DNA of 64,000 bases, from the NCBI RefSeq assembly GCF_003946095.1, contig NZ_RHOD01000004.1, positions 1 to 64,000 of the forward strand. The letters are read 5' to 3'. Numbering within the stretch: position 1 is the first letter of the stretch; each line of letters starts with the position of its first letter. The notes below the pieces were generated by a model. It had not been told where the DNA came from. It ran no database searches and saw nothing but the letters and a program-made list of their open reading frames with translations. A program made the position numbers and the translations under genes. Below, in pieces: positions 47,754-56,496 of the stretch. This DNA comes from Levilactobacillus lindianensis (lineage in GTDB: Bacteria > Bacillota > Bacilli > Lactobacillales > Lactobacillaceae).

Positions 47754-47772
47754 AAACATTAGCAACTAAAAT

Positions 47773-47812
47773 AAGCGCCCCCTTCACCAATTGGTGGAGG
47801 AGGCGCTTTTCA
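47773..47812 (+). terminator. Rho-independent terminator after the dehydrogenase
   Basis: AAGCGCC...GGCGCTT arms (47773-47779, 47802-47808) with inner pairing around a CCAATTGG loop; TTTT-C-A follows. Confidence 0.82.
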
Positions 47813-47987
47813 GTTCGTTCTCTAGACCCTCTGTCACTCATAGAACTGGCGGCTTAAGCACAGCACTAGCGGATCATCTGACGACTTGGCAAGCAGCTGG
47901 CTAAATGCTTCAGTAAATGTCGTTAAGGCCAATGGTGAGGCCTATCGTAGCAGCTTCTTTGACGGTATTTAAACCAACCCGTTGTTT

Positions 47988-49055
47988 CTAGTACCCGTTA
48001 CCTGAACCACCGGTATTGCTACTACCAGTGTTCGCACTACCGGTAGACTCCGTGGCCGTACTGGTCGTCCCCGTCGTCGAATCAATCTGGGCAATCGTCC
48101 CCGTTGACTTATGACTCAAACTCAAGCCAGCCCGAATGTAGTCCGTCACCCGCTGAAGTTCGGTCTTCGTCATCACTTCCATACTCTGACCGTCTAAGGT
48201 TTCACCAGTCCCCTGCAAGTGAGTGGTCTTGATGTCCTTCGTTGCCGACAGGTAGTCCTTGGCCAACGCCGTCAGATCGTTAAAGGTTAAGTCGGTCTGG
48301 GTCTGCTCGGTCAACGAACTCACAAAACTCTGGTTCAACAAGGTAGAAATAGACCCGGACTTGCGAAGTAAAGCCATGATGACTTTACGTTGCCGCGTCT
48401 GACGGCCGTAATCCCCTTGCGGATCGTCGTCACGCATCCGAGAGTAAGCCAAGGCTTTCTTTCCGTTCATGTGGGTCTGCACACCCTTCTCAAAGGTGTA
48501 ACCACCATAACTAAAGCTCAACGTTGGCGTCAGAGTCACCCCGCCAACTTCATCAATAATCTTTTTCATGCCACCCATGTTGATAATGGCATAGAAATCA
48601 ATGGGCACATTCAACATCTGTTGCACAGTGGTAATGGCCGTCTTAGACTTTCCGTAAGCGTAGGCCGAATTAATCTTGGAAAGACCATAACTTTCGTAGC
48701 CAGGAATGGTCACCGCCGTATCCCGTGGGATACTGGTAATCGTTGTCTTATCGGTCTTCGGATTAATCGTGACGACCATCATACTATCGGTTCGCCCGGC
48801 AAAGGTTCGACCAAGCGCGCCGGTATCGGTCCCCATCAAAAGAATCGAAATCGGTTTCTTAGTCTTCAATTGTTCATCAACATTCCGGAGTTTAGTCACG
48901 CCAGAAGGTTTGTAGGAACTCTTAACAGTTTCTTTTAAGCTCCGATAGCGATGCATGCCGTAAGCTGTTCCTCCCACTAAGAGCGCGAGGATCACGGTTA
49001 AAATGATATTTCGAATGGGATGATGTTTTTTCATCGGTCGTTGTCGTTTCTGCAT
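47988..49055 (-). CDS. LytR-CpsA-Psr (LCP) family wall polymer ligase
   Basis: 355 residues from ATG 49055; SD AAAGGTGG is 13 nt upstream. The longer start at 49091 (12 extra residues) has no site, so the start is uncertain. A single N-terminal membrane helix (about 15-35) is followed by the LCP domain: I-L-L-M-G-T-D-T-G near 72-80, a R-T-D-S-M-M-V-V-T-I-N-P segment near 90-101, and M-R-D-D-D-P-x-G-D-Y-G-R-x-x-R-Q with the pyrophosphate-binding arginines. The last ~30 residues are Ser/Thr/Gly-rich and probably a flexible wall-spanning tail. LCP enzymes attach teichoic acids or polysaccharide to peptidoglycan. Confidence 0.9.
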   Translation of the reverse strand: MQKRQRPMKKHHPIRNIILTVILALLVGGTAYGMHRYRSLKETVKSSYKPSGVTKLRNVDEQLKTKKPISILLMGTDTGALGRTFAGRTDSMMVVTINPKTDKTTITSIPRDTAVTIPGYESYGLSKINSAYAYGKSKTAITTVQQMLNVPIDFYAIINMGGMKKIIDEVGGVTLTPTLSFSYGGYTFEKGVQTHMNGKKALAYSRMRDDDPQGDYGRQTRQRKVIMALLRKSGSISTLLNQSFVSSLTEQTQTDLTFNDLTALAKDYLSATKDIKTTHLQGTGETLDGQSMEVMTKTELQRVTDYIRAGLSLSHKSTGTIAQIDSTTGTTSTATESTGSANTGSSNTGGSGNGY

Positions 49056-49184
49056 GGTATTCGTTAAACCACCTTTCATCCACCTACTCATTTACTAGAT
49101 GGGGTTAATTTGTTCTCGTATTAATCGACTTAACTATTATAAGGAGCTTTGCTTAACACTTCCTAAGGACGCCCCAATCTTTAC

Positions 49185-49226
49185 CAAAAAGCAAGGGGTT
49201 ACCGGCTAAGCAGTAAGTCCCTTGCT
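49185..49226 (-). terminator. Rho-independent terminator after the amino acid permease
   Basis: AGCAAGGG and CCCTTGCT pair exactly (49190-49197, 49219-49226) around a 21-nt loop; five T follow on the minus strand. Confidence 0.8.
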
Positions 49227-49239
49227 GTTTAATCTTGAT

Positions 49240-50652
49240 TTACGCTGGTGGATTTTGATCTAATTGCGATCGAACTTCACTATGATGATACCCATAGGCC
49301 GCATAGACGACGAGCCCGATGGCTACCCAAATACCAAATGCCTGCCACGTGAAGGGCTGTAGCTGCGTCATGAGGTACACGCAAGCTAGAAATGACACAA
49401 TGGGTAGAACCGGATAACCAGGCACCTTAAACGACGCGTCAAAGCCCTTAAACCGTTCGTCATGGCGGAGAAAGACGATTCCCAGTGAAACCATGGCAAA
49501 AGCTGACAATGTCCCGATATTAACCAGTTCGGCGATCTTATCAATTGGGATAAATGCGGCAAAGACACTTGCGATAATCCCGAAAATCCAGGTATTGGTC
49601 ACGGGGACATGCGTCTTAGGGTTCAGCTTGCGCAACGATTGTGGCAACAGGCCATCGCGACTGATCGCAAAGAGTAATCGCGTTCCCCCGTAAGACATGA
49701 CAATGAGCACCGTGGTCATCCCCACGATCGCTCCAAATGAGATAACGCCGGCCGCCCAATTCTGGTGAATGAGGCTGAGGGCTAAGGCTACGGGATCGGC
49801 CACGCCTAATTTGCTATAGTGAACGACTCCTACCAAGACGGCTGAGAGGCTGATGTAGAGCACCGCAGCCACCAGTAACGATGAGATAATCCCAATTGGC
49901 ATGTTCCGTTTGGGATTCTTCACTTCTTCACTGGCTGTGGAGACGGCATCGAAGCCAATGTAGGCATAAAATGCCACCGCAGCTCCTTTGAAGACCCCAT
50001 GGACTCCAAATGGCAAGAACGGCCGGTAGTTGGCTGGTTTAACGTAGAAGACCGCAATGCCGATAAATAACAGAATCACGAGAATTTTAACAATGACCAT
50101 GATGTTATTAATACGGGCAGACTCCCGAATCCCCTTCGAGAGAAGCCAAGCCACTAGTAAAGTGATCGCCAAGGCCACAATATCGATGCCGCCACCCCTC
50201 ACACCGGCAGTTCCAGCGGCCGCCTGTAAGTATGGCGGCAGGGTCAGACCGAAGCCCCCTATAAGATTCTGAAAGTACGACGACCAACTAACAGCAACCG
50301 AAGAAACTGCAAAAAGGTATTCGGAAATCAACGCCCACCCGAGGATCCAGGCCAGAAACTCGCCAAAAACGGCGTAGACATAAGTGTAGGCACTTCCGGC
50401 TAAAGGAATCGTTGATGAAAATTCAGAGTAACACAGGGCGGCCATGGCACAGACAATGACAGCAATTAGGTAGGAAAGCATGACACCCGGTCCCGTATAG
50501 TTGGCGGCAATCAGTCCAGGGGTAATGAAGATCCCAGAACCCACGATGGCGCCAATCCCCATTGTTGTCAGACTAAACGCCGTCAGCGTCTTCTCTAATC
50601 CTGTTTTCTTGTACAGATCCGTCTGAACCTGTTTCTTGATAAATAGGTGCAC
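49240..50652 (-). CDS. APC superfamily amino acid permease, cationic amino acid transporter (CAT)-like
   Basis: 470 residues, about 12-13 membrane helices. Motifs T-T-M-G-I-G-A-I-V-G-S-G-I-F near 29-42, C-Y-S-E-F-S-S-T-I-P-L-A-G-S-A-Y-T-Y near 73-90 and F-Y-A-Y-I-G-F-D-A-V-S-T-A-S-E-E-V-K-N-P near 228-247 are those of YfnA/BcaP-type CAT permeases. These usually carry branched-chain or basic amino acids; the substrate is not known. A single-gene unit with AGGAGG-type site before GTG 50652. Confidence 0.9.
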   Translation of the reverse strand: MHLFIKKQVQTDLYKKTGLEKTLTAFSLTTMGIGAIVGSGIFITPGLIAANYTGPGVMLSYLIAVIVCAMAALCYSEFSSTIPLAGSAYTYVYAVFGEFLAWILGWALISEYLFAVSSVAVSWSSYFQNLIGGFGLTLPPYLQAAAGTAGVRGGGIDIVALAITLLVAWLLSKGIRESARINNIMVIVKILVILLFIGIAVFYVKPANYRPFLPFGVHGVFKGAAVAFYAYIGFDAVSTASEEVKNPKRNMPIGIISSLLVAAVLYISLSAVLVGVVHYSKLGVADPVALALSLIHQNWAAGVISFGAIVGMTTVLIVMSYGGTRLLFAISRDGLLPQSLRKLNPKTHVPVTNTWIFGIIASVFAAFIPIDKIAELVNIGTLSAFAMVSLGIVFLRHDERFKGFDASFKVPGYPVLPIVSFLACVYLMTQLQPFTWQAFGIWVAIGLVVYAAYGYHHSEVRSQLDQNPPA

Positions 50653-50771
50653 GGGCGCAGCCTCCTTTTATGAGTAAATGATGAGATTTCGATGAAGCCA
50701 ATTGTAATAGTGTAATTTTTTTTGGCCCAAATGTCAATAGAAATTTGCCACCAGCCGATCGCGGCCACATT

Positions 50772-50796
50772 AAAAGAGGCCCAGCAGTGCCAGGCC
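50772..50796 (-). terminator. Rho-independent terminator after ktrA
   Basis: GGCCTGGC pairs with GCTGGGCC (two wobbles) around ACT on the minus strand, then TCTTTTA. Confidence 0.72.
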
Positions 50797-50813
50797 CCTT
50801 CGGGTGAACCTTC

Positions 50814-51476
50814 TTATTTTTTGAGTGTGGCGTCGAGTTCTTCGACACTGTCGATTGGCCCCACTACCGTTAGAACGTCGTGTAGTCGCACAACATCGGT
50901 CGGCTGGGGAGAAATATTGATGTCTTGCCCGTGTTGAATGGCAATCACCGTCAAGTCAAAACGTTGCCGCAGGTTTAGCTTGATCAGATCCTGGTCGACG
51001 AAGGTTGGATCGGTAATCACCAGCTCGGCCAGCGTATACTTGTCACTCAAATCGATAAAATTCAGAATGTGATTTGACAGGAGCTTACGGACAATACCGT
51101 GGCCCATGTCACGTTCTGGAAAGACAACCTGGTCGGCCCCAACTCGCTTTAAGACGCGGCCGTGGTCATTGGTTTCGGCCTTGGCAATCACCTTTTTAGC
51201 GCCGAGTTCCTTGGTCAGCATGGTGGTCAGAATACTGGCTTCCATATTATTCCCAATTCCCACGATGACGTAGTCAAAGGTGTCGATGTTGAGGCCCCGC
51301 AGAACGTCCTCATCACGGGTATCCGCAATCAGCGTCTGAGTGGCAATCTCCATCACTTCATTGACTGGTTCCTCGCGAACATCGACGGCCAACACGTCTT
51401 GATTAGTCTCCGCCAACGTTTCAACCACGCTCTGGCCAAATCGTCCGAGGCCCAACACTGCAAAACTCTTCTTCAT
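50814..51476 (-). CDS. ktrA: Potassium channel regulatory subunit KtrA/TrkA (RCK)
   Basis: 220 residues, with an N-terminal RCK-N Rossmann fold (G-L-G-R-F-G at 9-14, A-V-D-V-R-E near 33-38) and a C-terminal RCK-C domain near 135-220. It binds ATP/ADP or c-di-AMP and gates the membrane channel. AAGGAG lies 8 nt before ATG 51476, and the start is 13 bp after the ktrB stop, so the two are co-transcribed. Confidence 0.92.
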   Translation of the reverse strand: MKKSFAVLGLGRFGQSVVETLAETNQDVLAVDVREEPVNEVMEIATQTLIADTRDEDVLRGLNIDTFDYVIVGIGNNMEASILTTMLTKELGAKKVIAKAETNDHGRVLKRVGADQVVFPERDMGHGIVRKLLSNHILNFIDLSDKYTLAELVITDPTFVDQDLIKLNLRQRFDLTVIAIQHGQDINISPQPTDVVRLHDVLTVVGPIDSVEELDATLKK

Positions 51477-51488
51477 CGTTTCGACTCC

Positions 51489-52853
51489 TTAACCAATTAG
51501 AATATTTTCTTCCGGATAGCGAATCAGGTTCTGTTTAACTTGTCGCTTGGACAGAGAGTACAAGGTGGTAAAGATCCCGACTCGACCAATAAACATCAGT
51601 AGCATAATGACCACTTTACCAATGAGCGTGAGATGGGGCGTCAGCCCTAAACTAAGGCCCACAGTTCCAAAAGCCGACAACACCTCAAACACAATGTACT
51701 CCAAACCGTAGCGAGACGGAATTTTCTCCGTTTGCGTGAGAATCAACGTCGCTAGGGCAATGACGACACTCGCCATGAAAATCAATAGGAGGGCTCGACT
51801 CACGTTAGATTGACTGAAACGCCGGTGGGCAAACTCCGCGTCCTTTTTGCCCCGAAGTTGCGCGATACTTTGGATCATCAAAACCCCAAAAGTCGTGGTC
51901 TTAATTCCCCCGGCAGTCGACCCAGGCGTCCCCCCAATAAACATCAAAATCATAATCAGGAAGATACTCCCGGCATGCAGACTGTCGGTTGGCAGTGAAA
52001 TCAGGCCAGCCGTTCGGGGCGTCACACTTAGAAAGAGAGTGTTCACGGTGCGGTTAACCCAGGACGTTCCTGCCGGTAACCAATGCAGATTACGTTCCGT
52101 CACCAACAGCATCAAGAAACCCACGATGAAGAGAGAAATAGTCGTTGTTAACGTCAATTTGGAGTTCAGTGTCAAGCGATGGCGTTCGTGATAGAGTAAG
52201 AGGTCTCGCCAGACCAGAAATCCTAGTCCCCCAGCGATAATCAAAATCGTCGTGACCAGGAGCAAGTAAGAATCATTTCGGAAACTCATGAGACTGTTCC
52301 CAAAGACATCGAAACCAGCATTACAAAAGGACATCACCGCGTGGTAACCAGAAACGTACAACCCTCGGCCCCAACCGAATCTTGGAACCAGATCGAGAGC
52401 AAAGAGCCCCATCCCCAGCAGCTGAAATAACGCGGACAATCCGATCACATAGCGCATCACACTCTTCGTATCGTGAAGGTTCTCCAGGTTCAAGGATTCC
52501 TTAACCATGAGCTGGGTGGAGAGATTCAGGTTACGGCGCATCACGTTAAACAGCAGTACCGCGAAGGTCATGTAGCCCAACGCCCCAATTTCCGCGATAA
52601 CCATGATGACCACCTGACCGAACGTGGTCCAGTTGGCTGCCGTATTCACCACCGTCAGGCCCGTGATACAAGTTGCCGAGGTCGCCGTAAAGAGGACGTC
52701 GATAAATGACGTCCCCTGCCCACTACGGGTCGCGATCGGTAAGCTCAGAAGCACCGTTCCAATTAAAATAATCAGTAGGAACCCCGCCACCATTTTCTTC
52801 GATAACGTATCAAAGAAAATCGAATAAAGTTTTGAATGTTGTATTTTGTCCAT
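51489..52853 (-). CDS. ktrB: Potassium uptake channel subunit KtrB/TrkH
   Basis: 454 residues in four M1-P-M2-type repeats. The selectivity-filter glycines are visible, for example T-S-A-T-C-I-T-G-L near 53-61, C-N-A-G-F-D near 171-176, T-P-R-T-A-G near 290-295 and F-G-T-V-G-L near 404-409. It forms the potassium-conducting pore that KtrA controls. First gene of the ktrBA unit; the 5' gap holds the CAP-gene terminator and no riboswitch I can recognise. Confidence 0.93.
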   Translation of the reverse strand: MDKIQHSKLYSIFFDTLSKKMVAGFLLIILIGTVLLSLPIATRSGQGTSFIDVLFTATSATCITGLTVVNTAANWTTFGQVVIMVIAEIGALGYMTFAVLLFNVMRRNLNLSTQLMVKESLNLENLHDTKSVMRYVIGLSALFQLLGMGLFALDLVPRFGWGRGLYVSGYHAVMSFCNAGFDVFGNSLMSFRNDSYLLLVTTILIIAGGLGFLVWRDLLLYHERHRLTLNSKLTLTTTISLFIVGFLMLLVTERNLHWLPAGTSWVNRTVNTLFLSVTPRTAGLISLPTDSLHAGSIFLIMILMFIGGTPGSTAGGIKTTTFGVLMIQSIAQLRGKKDAEFAHRRFSQSNVSRALLLIFMASVVIALATLILTQTEKIPSRYGLEYIVFEVLSAFGTVGLSLGLTPHLTLIGKVVIMLLMFIGRVGIFTTLYSLSKRQVKQNLIRYPEENILIG

Positions 52854-52956
52854 AAACGCCCTTATCCCGTCTAACTATACTTATTCTTAAGTCTAAAACA
52901 TCCCTAGAGGGAACACAACACCCTTACCGGAGAATTCTAGGGTTAGCGTTGATACC

Positions 52957-52997
52957 AAAAAAGCACCGCTAATTCAGTTATAGAATTAGCGGTGCTT
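52957..52997 (-). terminator. Rho-independent terminator after the CAP gene
   Basis: Perfect 15-bp stem (52961-52975 with 52983-52997) and a 7-nt loop; six T follow on the minus strand. Confidence 0.94.
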
Positions 52998-53036
52998 CGG
53001 ATGTCACCATCCAGTTAGTTAACATCATTGTTGAAA

Positions 53037-53825
53037 TTAGTCTTTATGGGACAGGATCGCAAATTCATAAAGCTCTTGGCCGTGCTGCATCCCACCAAAA
53101 CCAACCTTGGTTTGCTTGGGATTCATCAAATGCGGGATGGCGCCAATGTCACGCCATCTGTCGGTAATCCGCATCCATGAAAGAATTGTTCCTTGCCCCC
53201 ACTGCGATCCATTTTCATAGGCAATAATTGGCACCGATCTAGGCGCAATATAGCCATCGTAAATCCACCCAGCATGGGGCGTGTTTTCGACATTGCCCTT
53301 AAAGGACTTGCCTTCTTTGCGCATCCGATCCACATTCTTCTGGGCAATCTTATCCAGCTTGGCATCTTCCTTCAGCGGTGCAACGCCATTCTCGGCCCGA
53401 AATTTATTGAGTTCCTTCACAGCGTTTCGCCGGTAGGCTTTCACACTATACTTACCATAAACCCACTGATTATAAACATACTTTGTCGCGACGTAACCCT
53501 TCGTCTTGCCATTTTTGGACTTTAAGTAATTGTAGGTAACCTTCTTGCCATTGGCCTGACGAATCTTAACTTTCTTCGTCGCGTAGAACTTCGTATATAA
53601 GTACTTGGTCATGTGGTGATTCTTCCGTGTCAACTTCGTGTTTGAATACATCCAACTCCCAGTGACGTGAACCTTTTTCTTCGATTTATAAGTGGTTGAT
53701 TTCAAAACCTTTGCCGCTTTAGACTTGGCAAAGGCCGTGTCCGATCCGGTCGTTATCGTGGTGAACCCCATGGCAGTTACACTGAGAACCGTGAGTGCCG
53801 AAATCATCATCTTTTTCGCTTTCAT
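53037..53825 (-). CDS. Secreted CAP (SCP/PR1) domain protein
   Basis: 262 residues. A signal peptide ends near A-F-A (residues about 31-34). Residues ~35-125 form a Lys/Tyr-rich region with two imperfect repeats, each centred on K-K-V-x-V or K-V-K-I-R, ending in V-A-T-K-Y-V-Y; it looks like a wall-binding SH3-like or SLAP-like segment. The C-terminal part is the CAP domain: N-A-V-K-E-L-N-K-F-R-A-E-N-G near 133-146, L-D-K-I-A-Q-K-N-V-D-R near 157-167, and H-A-G-W near 186-189. CAP proteins in Firmicutes are extracellular with varied roles. It diverges from the XRE gene across a 429-bp gap. Confidence 0.83.
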   Translation of the reverse strand: MKAKKMMISALTVLSVTAMGFTTITTGSDTAFAKSKAAKVLKSTTYKSKKKVHVTGSWMYSNTKLTRKNHHMTKYLYTKFYATKKVKIRQANGKKVTYNYLKSKNGKTKGYVATKYVYNQWVYGKYSVKAYRRNAVKELNKFRAENGVAPLKEDAKLDKIAQKNVDRMRKEGKSFKGNVENTPHAGWIYDGYIAPRSVPIIAYENGSQWGQGTILSWMRITDRWRDIGAIPHLMNPKQTKVGFGGMQHGQELYEFAILSHKD

Positions 53826-54254
53826 CCGTGATACCCTCCATTTACGTTAAATGAATCAAAACTAGCGATACCTGTCACGAAATAGTTAATGCCTCTATCA
53901 CTTTGCTTTCTGTAGTTGTGAACTGGGTTCCACCAAGCGTTCGGGACTCACTCACGAATTAGGTTGAACGGCTTCCTTGACCCCTCACCACGTGCTAAAT
54001 TCCAACCCTTAGCACGTTTATCGCCAAAGAACTTCACCCCTTAATCGAACACACCCCCTTAAAGAAAGGAAACAGCGATCGACCATTTTGACTCCTTAAT
54101 TCATCAAAATGTTTGCTGTCCAAAAATATATCTTAAACTGATACTTCATATGTTTAATATTATCAATAAATCACGGAAAAATCAATATTACATGTACCTA
54201 ATACATGTAATTTAGTTACAAGTTTTTGCTACCCTAAATGGAGGGTGAAAACTC
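53826..54254. other. 429-bp gene-free region between the CAP and XRE genes
   Basis: No open frame or RNA gene is convincing. It is divergent, so it must hold both promoters. AT-rich from about 54100 onward, with the 10-bp palindrome at 54187-54211 the only clear structure. An 8-bp repeat 'agcacgt'/'acgtgct' pair lies at 53991-54020 (ACGTGCTAAA...TTAGCACGT), a possible hairpin. Confidence 0.6.
54187..54211. promoter_or_regulatory. Perfect palindrome upstream of the XRE gene
   Basis: ATTACATGTA (54187-54196), a CCTAA spacer, TACATGTAAT (54202-54211). Exact 10-bp arms. It lies 44 bp upstream of the XRE start, in the position of an autoregulatory operator for the XRE protein. Confidence 0.75.
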
Positions 54255-54566
54255 ATGACTGTACAATTCTTTGGCGAGCGGTTAAAAGCCGTCCGCAAGC
54301 ACAAGCGTTTAACGCAACTAGAACTATCTCAAAGGCTTGAGGTCAGCAAGGGAACGATTTCAGCCTATGAACAAGGCTTGTCCTATCCCTCAATTGAAAC
54401 ACTGACCAAGATCTGTGATGTCTTAGACACATCATCAGATTATTTGCTTGGCCGAACCGATGATTTACCCTTTAGTCTTGGCGGATTGACCGACGAACAA
54501 GTCGAAAGTGTCTTACAGTTCGTGGCCTTAATTGAGCGCGCCAACGAGATTATCGACAAAGCATAG
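54255..54566 (+). CDS. XRE family transcriptional regulator
   Basis: 103 residues from ATG 54255 (GGAGGGTG site). The Cro/C1-type HTH covers residues about 8-62: L-K-A-V-R-K-H-K-R-L-T-Q-L-E-L-S-Q-R-L-E-V-S-K-G-T-I-S-A-Y-E-Q-G, then L-S-Y-P-S-I-E-T-L-T-K-I-C-D-V-L-D-T-S-x-D-Y-L-L-G-R. The rest is a short helical C-terminus with no ligand domain. No toxin partner gene is adjacent. It probably represses itself and perhaps the divergent CAP gene through the palindrome. Terminator directly behind. Confidence 0.9.
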   Translation: MTVQFFGERLKAVRKHKRLTQLELSQRLEVSKGTISAYEQGLSYPSIETLTKICDVLDTSSDYLLGRTDDLPFSLGGLTDEQVESVLQFVALIERANEIIDKA

Positions 54567-54574
54567 ACCAATGT

Positions 54575-54613
54575 AACAGGCTGTCCTCTATCAGAAGACC
54601 AGCCTGTTTTTTT
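54575..54613 (+). terminator. Rho-independent terminator after the XRE gene
   Basis: AACAGGCTG pairs with CAGCCTGTT around a bulged loop; seven T follow. Confidence 0.85.
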
Positions 54614-54646
54614 ATGACCTAGTATGCGCAACAGTCTGCCGTTGTA

Positions 54647-54679
54647 CAAAAAAAGCCCCCACCATAATGGTGAGAGCTT
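54647..54679 (-). terminator. Rho-independent terminator after rpsI
   Basis: On the minus strand AAGCTCTCACCA pairs fully with TGGTGGGGGCTT (with G-T wobbles) around TTA, then seven T. Confidence 0.92.
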
Positions 54680-54703
54680 TCCCAAATAGATAATATCGAA
54701 ATA

Positions 54704-55096
54704 TTAACGCTTTGAGAATTGGGAAGCTTTCCGGGCCTTCTTGAGACCTGGCTTCTTCCGTTCCTTCATCCGTGGGTCACGAGTCAAAAGACCCGCACGC
54801 TTCAGCGGACCACGGAAGTCTGGGTCAACTTCGAGCAATGCCCGAGCGATCCCATGACGAGTTGCACCGGCTTGACCGGAGAAACCGCCACCGTGAACAG
54901 TAACTAATGCATCATAGTTACCAAGCGTTTCCGTAACGTTGAATGGTTGTAAAACAACTTCACGAATGCTAGCAAATGGGATGTAATCCTCAATTGCCTT
55001 CTTGTTCATAACAATCTTACCTGAGCCTGGTACTAAACGCACCCGAGCAGAGGAGTTTTTACGACGGCCAGTGCCGCGATATTGAACTTGTGCCAT
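54704..55096 (-). CDS. rpsI: 30S ribosomal protein S9
   Basis: 130 residues, normal for S9. Starts [18 protein letters not shown] and ends in the basic [11 protein letters not shown] tail that reaches the P-site tRNA. It lies 13 bp after rplM in the canonical rplM-rpsI pair. Confidence 0.98.
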   Translation of the reverse strand: MAQVQYRGTGRRKNSSARVRLVPGSGKIVMNKKAIEDYIPFASIREVVLQPFNVTETLGNYDALVTVHGGGFSGQAGATRHGIARALLEVDPDFRGPLKRAGLLTRDPRMKERKKPGLKKARKASQFSKR

Positions 55097-55109
55097 GTTG
55101 GTTTCCTCC

Positions 55110-55553
55110 TTAGATTAGGTTAGTGATGTCTAATACTTCCGGCTTTTGGGCTTCGTGCTTGTGGTCTTCACCAGCGTACACATGAAGCTTCAATGCCATC
55201 TGATGACCTAAGGAGTTCTTAGGAAGCATACCTTGGACAGAAGTTTCGATCAATTTTTCTGGGTTTTGAGCCCGGAAGTTACCGGCAGTGCGAGACTTCA
55301 AGCCACCTGGGAAACCAGTGTGGTGATAGTAAATCTTGCCAGCTGCCTTACGGCCAGTCAAAGCAATCTTGCTTGCGTTGATAACGATTACGTTGTCACC
55401 AGTGTCCACGTTAGGGGTGAACGTTGGCTTGTTCTTACCACGTAATACTGAAGCAACGACTGAAGCAAGACGTCCTAAACTAACGTCGGTTGCATCAACG
55501 ATGTACCATTTGCGGTTAATATCGTTGGGTTTTGCCATATAAGTTGTACGCAC
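55110..55553 (-). CDS. rplM: 50S ribosomal protein L13
   Basis: 147 residues from GTG 55553, which has GAGGA 7 nt upstream; a longer in-frame reading to 55646 runs through the promoter and leader. Starts R-T-T-Y-M-A-K-P and has the family's R-K-W-Y-I-V-D-A and S-L-G-H-Q-M motifs. First gene of the rplM-rpsI unit with its own promoter and a candidate L13 leader. Confidence 0.97.
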   Translation of the reverse strand: MRTTYMAKPNDINRKWYIVDATDVSLGRLASVVASVLRGKNKPTFTPNVDTGDNVIVINASKIALTGRKAAGKIYYHHTGFPGGLKSRTAGNFRAQNPEKLIETSVQGMLPKNSLGHQMALKLHVYAGEDHKHEAQKPEVLDITNLI

Positions 55554-55576
55554 GTTATATTCCTCCATAAATCTGA

Positions 55577-55624
55577 GTTTGTCTGACACCAAGTAAACTT
55601 TCCGGGGCTTATCGTGGGGCAAAC
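55577..55624 (-). ncRNA. Candidate L13 ribosomal protein leader (autoregulatory 5' UTR structure)
   Basis: On the minus strand GTTTG (55624-55620) pairs with CAAAC (55581-55577), enclosing CCCC...GGTGTC elements that can form inner pairs. It lies between the promoter at 55638-55666 and the GTG start at 55553, where Firmicutes carry the L13 leader (Rfam L13_leader) bound by L13 itself. Match to the family rests on position and closing stem, not on a covariance model. Confidence 0.55.
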
Positions 55625-55637
55625 AATACCAACAACC

Positions 55638-55666
55638 ATAATACAAAGTTTTCGCCCTAAAGTCAA
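55638..55666 (-). promoter_or_regulatory. Promoter of rplM-rpsI
   Basis: On the minus strand TTGACT (55666-55661), exactly 17 bp, TATTAT (55643-55638). The expected start near 55631 gives a leader of about 78 nt. Confidence 0.83.
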
Positions 55667-55690
55667 TGATTGTTTATGCCCTCAGCAAAA

Positions 55691-56488
55691 TTAACGCTGT
55701 CTTTGCGGCAATTTTGTCGGATGTTTTGGGTCTTCTCCTTGATAATACACATGTTTTAAGTAGAGGCCTGCCGCGGGTACGGTTCGCCGCGCCTGCTTGC
55801 GATCCTTAACTTGATAAAGACGACGGATATCGTGAACCGGCCGAGTACCGGAACCAATTTCAACCAATACCCCCACCATGATCCGAACCTGATTATACAT
55901 AAAGCCATTCCCATAGAATTCGAAGACTAGCTCGTGGTTCGCCTCATCAATGTGGCAGGTTGCTTCATAGATAGTCCGCACGAAGGTTCGTGTCTGCGCC
56001 CCTGAGGCCACAAAGCTGGTAAAATCATGCTCTCCGACGAGATCACTCAAGGCCTGATTAATCTTATCTAAATCGACTGGGAACTTCCAGTGCCCCGTAT
56101 AATTGCGTTTAAAGGGGTTTCGAAATTCTCCCATGTCCATGCGATATAAATAGCGTTTACCGGACACATCATAACGCGCATGAAAAGTCGCTGGGACAAT
56201 CTCGACGCGTCGAACTTCCATATCCATTGGTAACATGCTATTGAGGCCCTTACGCATGCTCTCTTCTGGAATGGTAAAGGGAAAGTCAAAGTGCACGACC
56301 TGAGCTAAGGCGTGGACGCCAGCATCCGTCCTCCCCGACCCGTAGACGAGGATCTTGGGGTCGGGATTCTTGGCCATCTTGTTAATGACCTGAGTCAAGA
56401 CACTCTCAACCGTTCGTCGATCTGGTTGCCGTTGAAATCCGGCAAAATTTGTTCCATCATACATCAAAGTAATTTTATAACGTGGCAT
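55691..56488 (-). CDS. truA: tRNA pseudouridine(38-40) synthase
   Basis: 265 residues from ATG 56488 (TAGGAGG, 4 nt spacing). Starts P-R-Y-K-I-T-L-M-Y-D-G-T-N-F-A-G-F-Q-R-Q; the catalytic Asp55 is in G-S-G-R-T-D-A-G-V-H-A. It modifies uridines 38-40 of the anticodon arm. It follows ecfT by 8 bp and stays within the conserved ecf-truA-rplM order, though rplM has its own promoter. Confidence 0.96.
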   Translation of the reverse strand: MPRYKITLMYDGTNFAGFQRQPDRRTVESVLTQVINKMAKNPDPKILVYGSGRTDAGVHALAQVVHFDFPFTIPEESMRKGLNSMLPMDMEVRRVEIVPATFHARYDVSGKRYLYRMDMGEFRNPFKRNYTGHWKFPVDLDKINQALSDLVGEHDFTSFVASGAQTRTFVRTIYEATCHIDEANHELVFEFYGNGFMYNQVRIMVGVLVEIGSGTRPVHDIRRLYQVKDRKQARRTVPAAGLYLKHVYYQGEDPKHPTKLPQRQR

Positions 56489-56496
56489 GTTTCCTC

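Noticed and set aside
54255-54566. Toxin-antitoxin system with the XRE protein as antitoxin
   Set aside because: No small partner gene of toxin size is adjacent on either side; the XRE gene stands alone with its own terminator.
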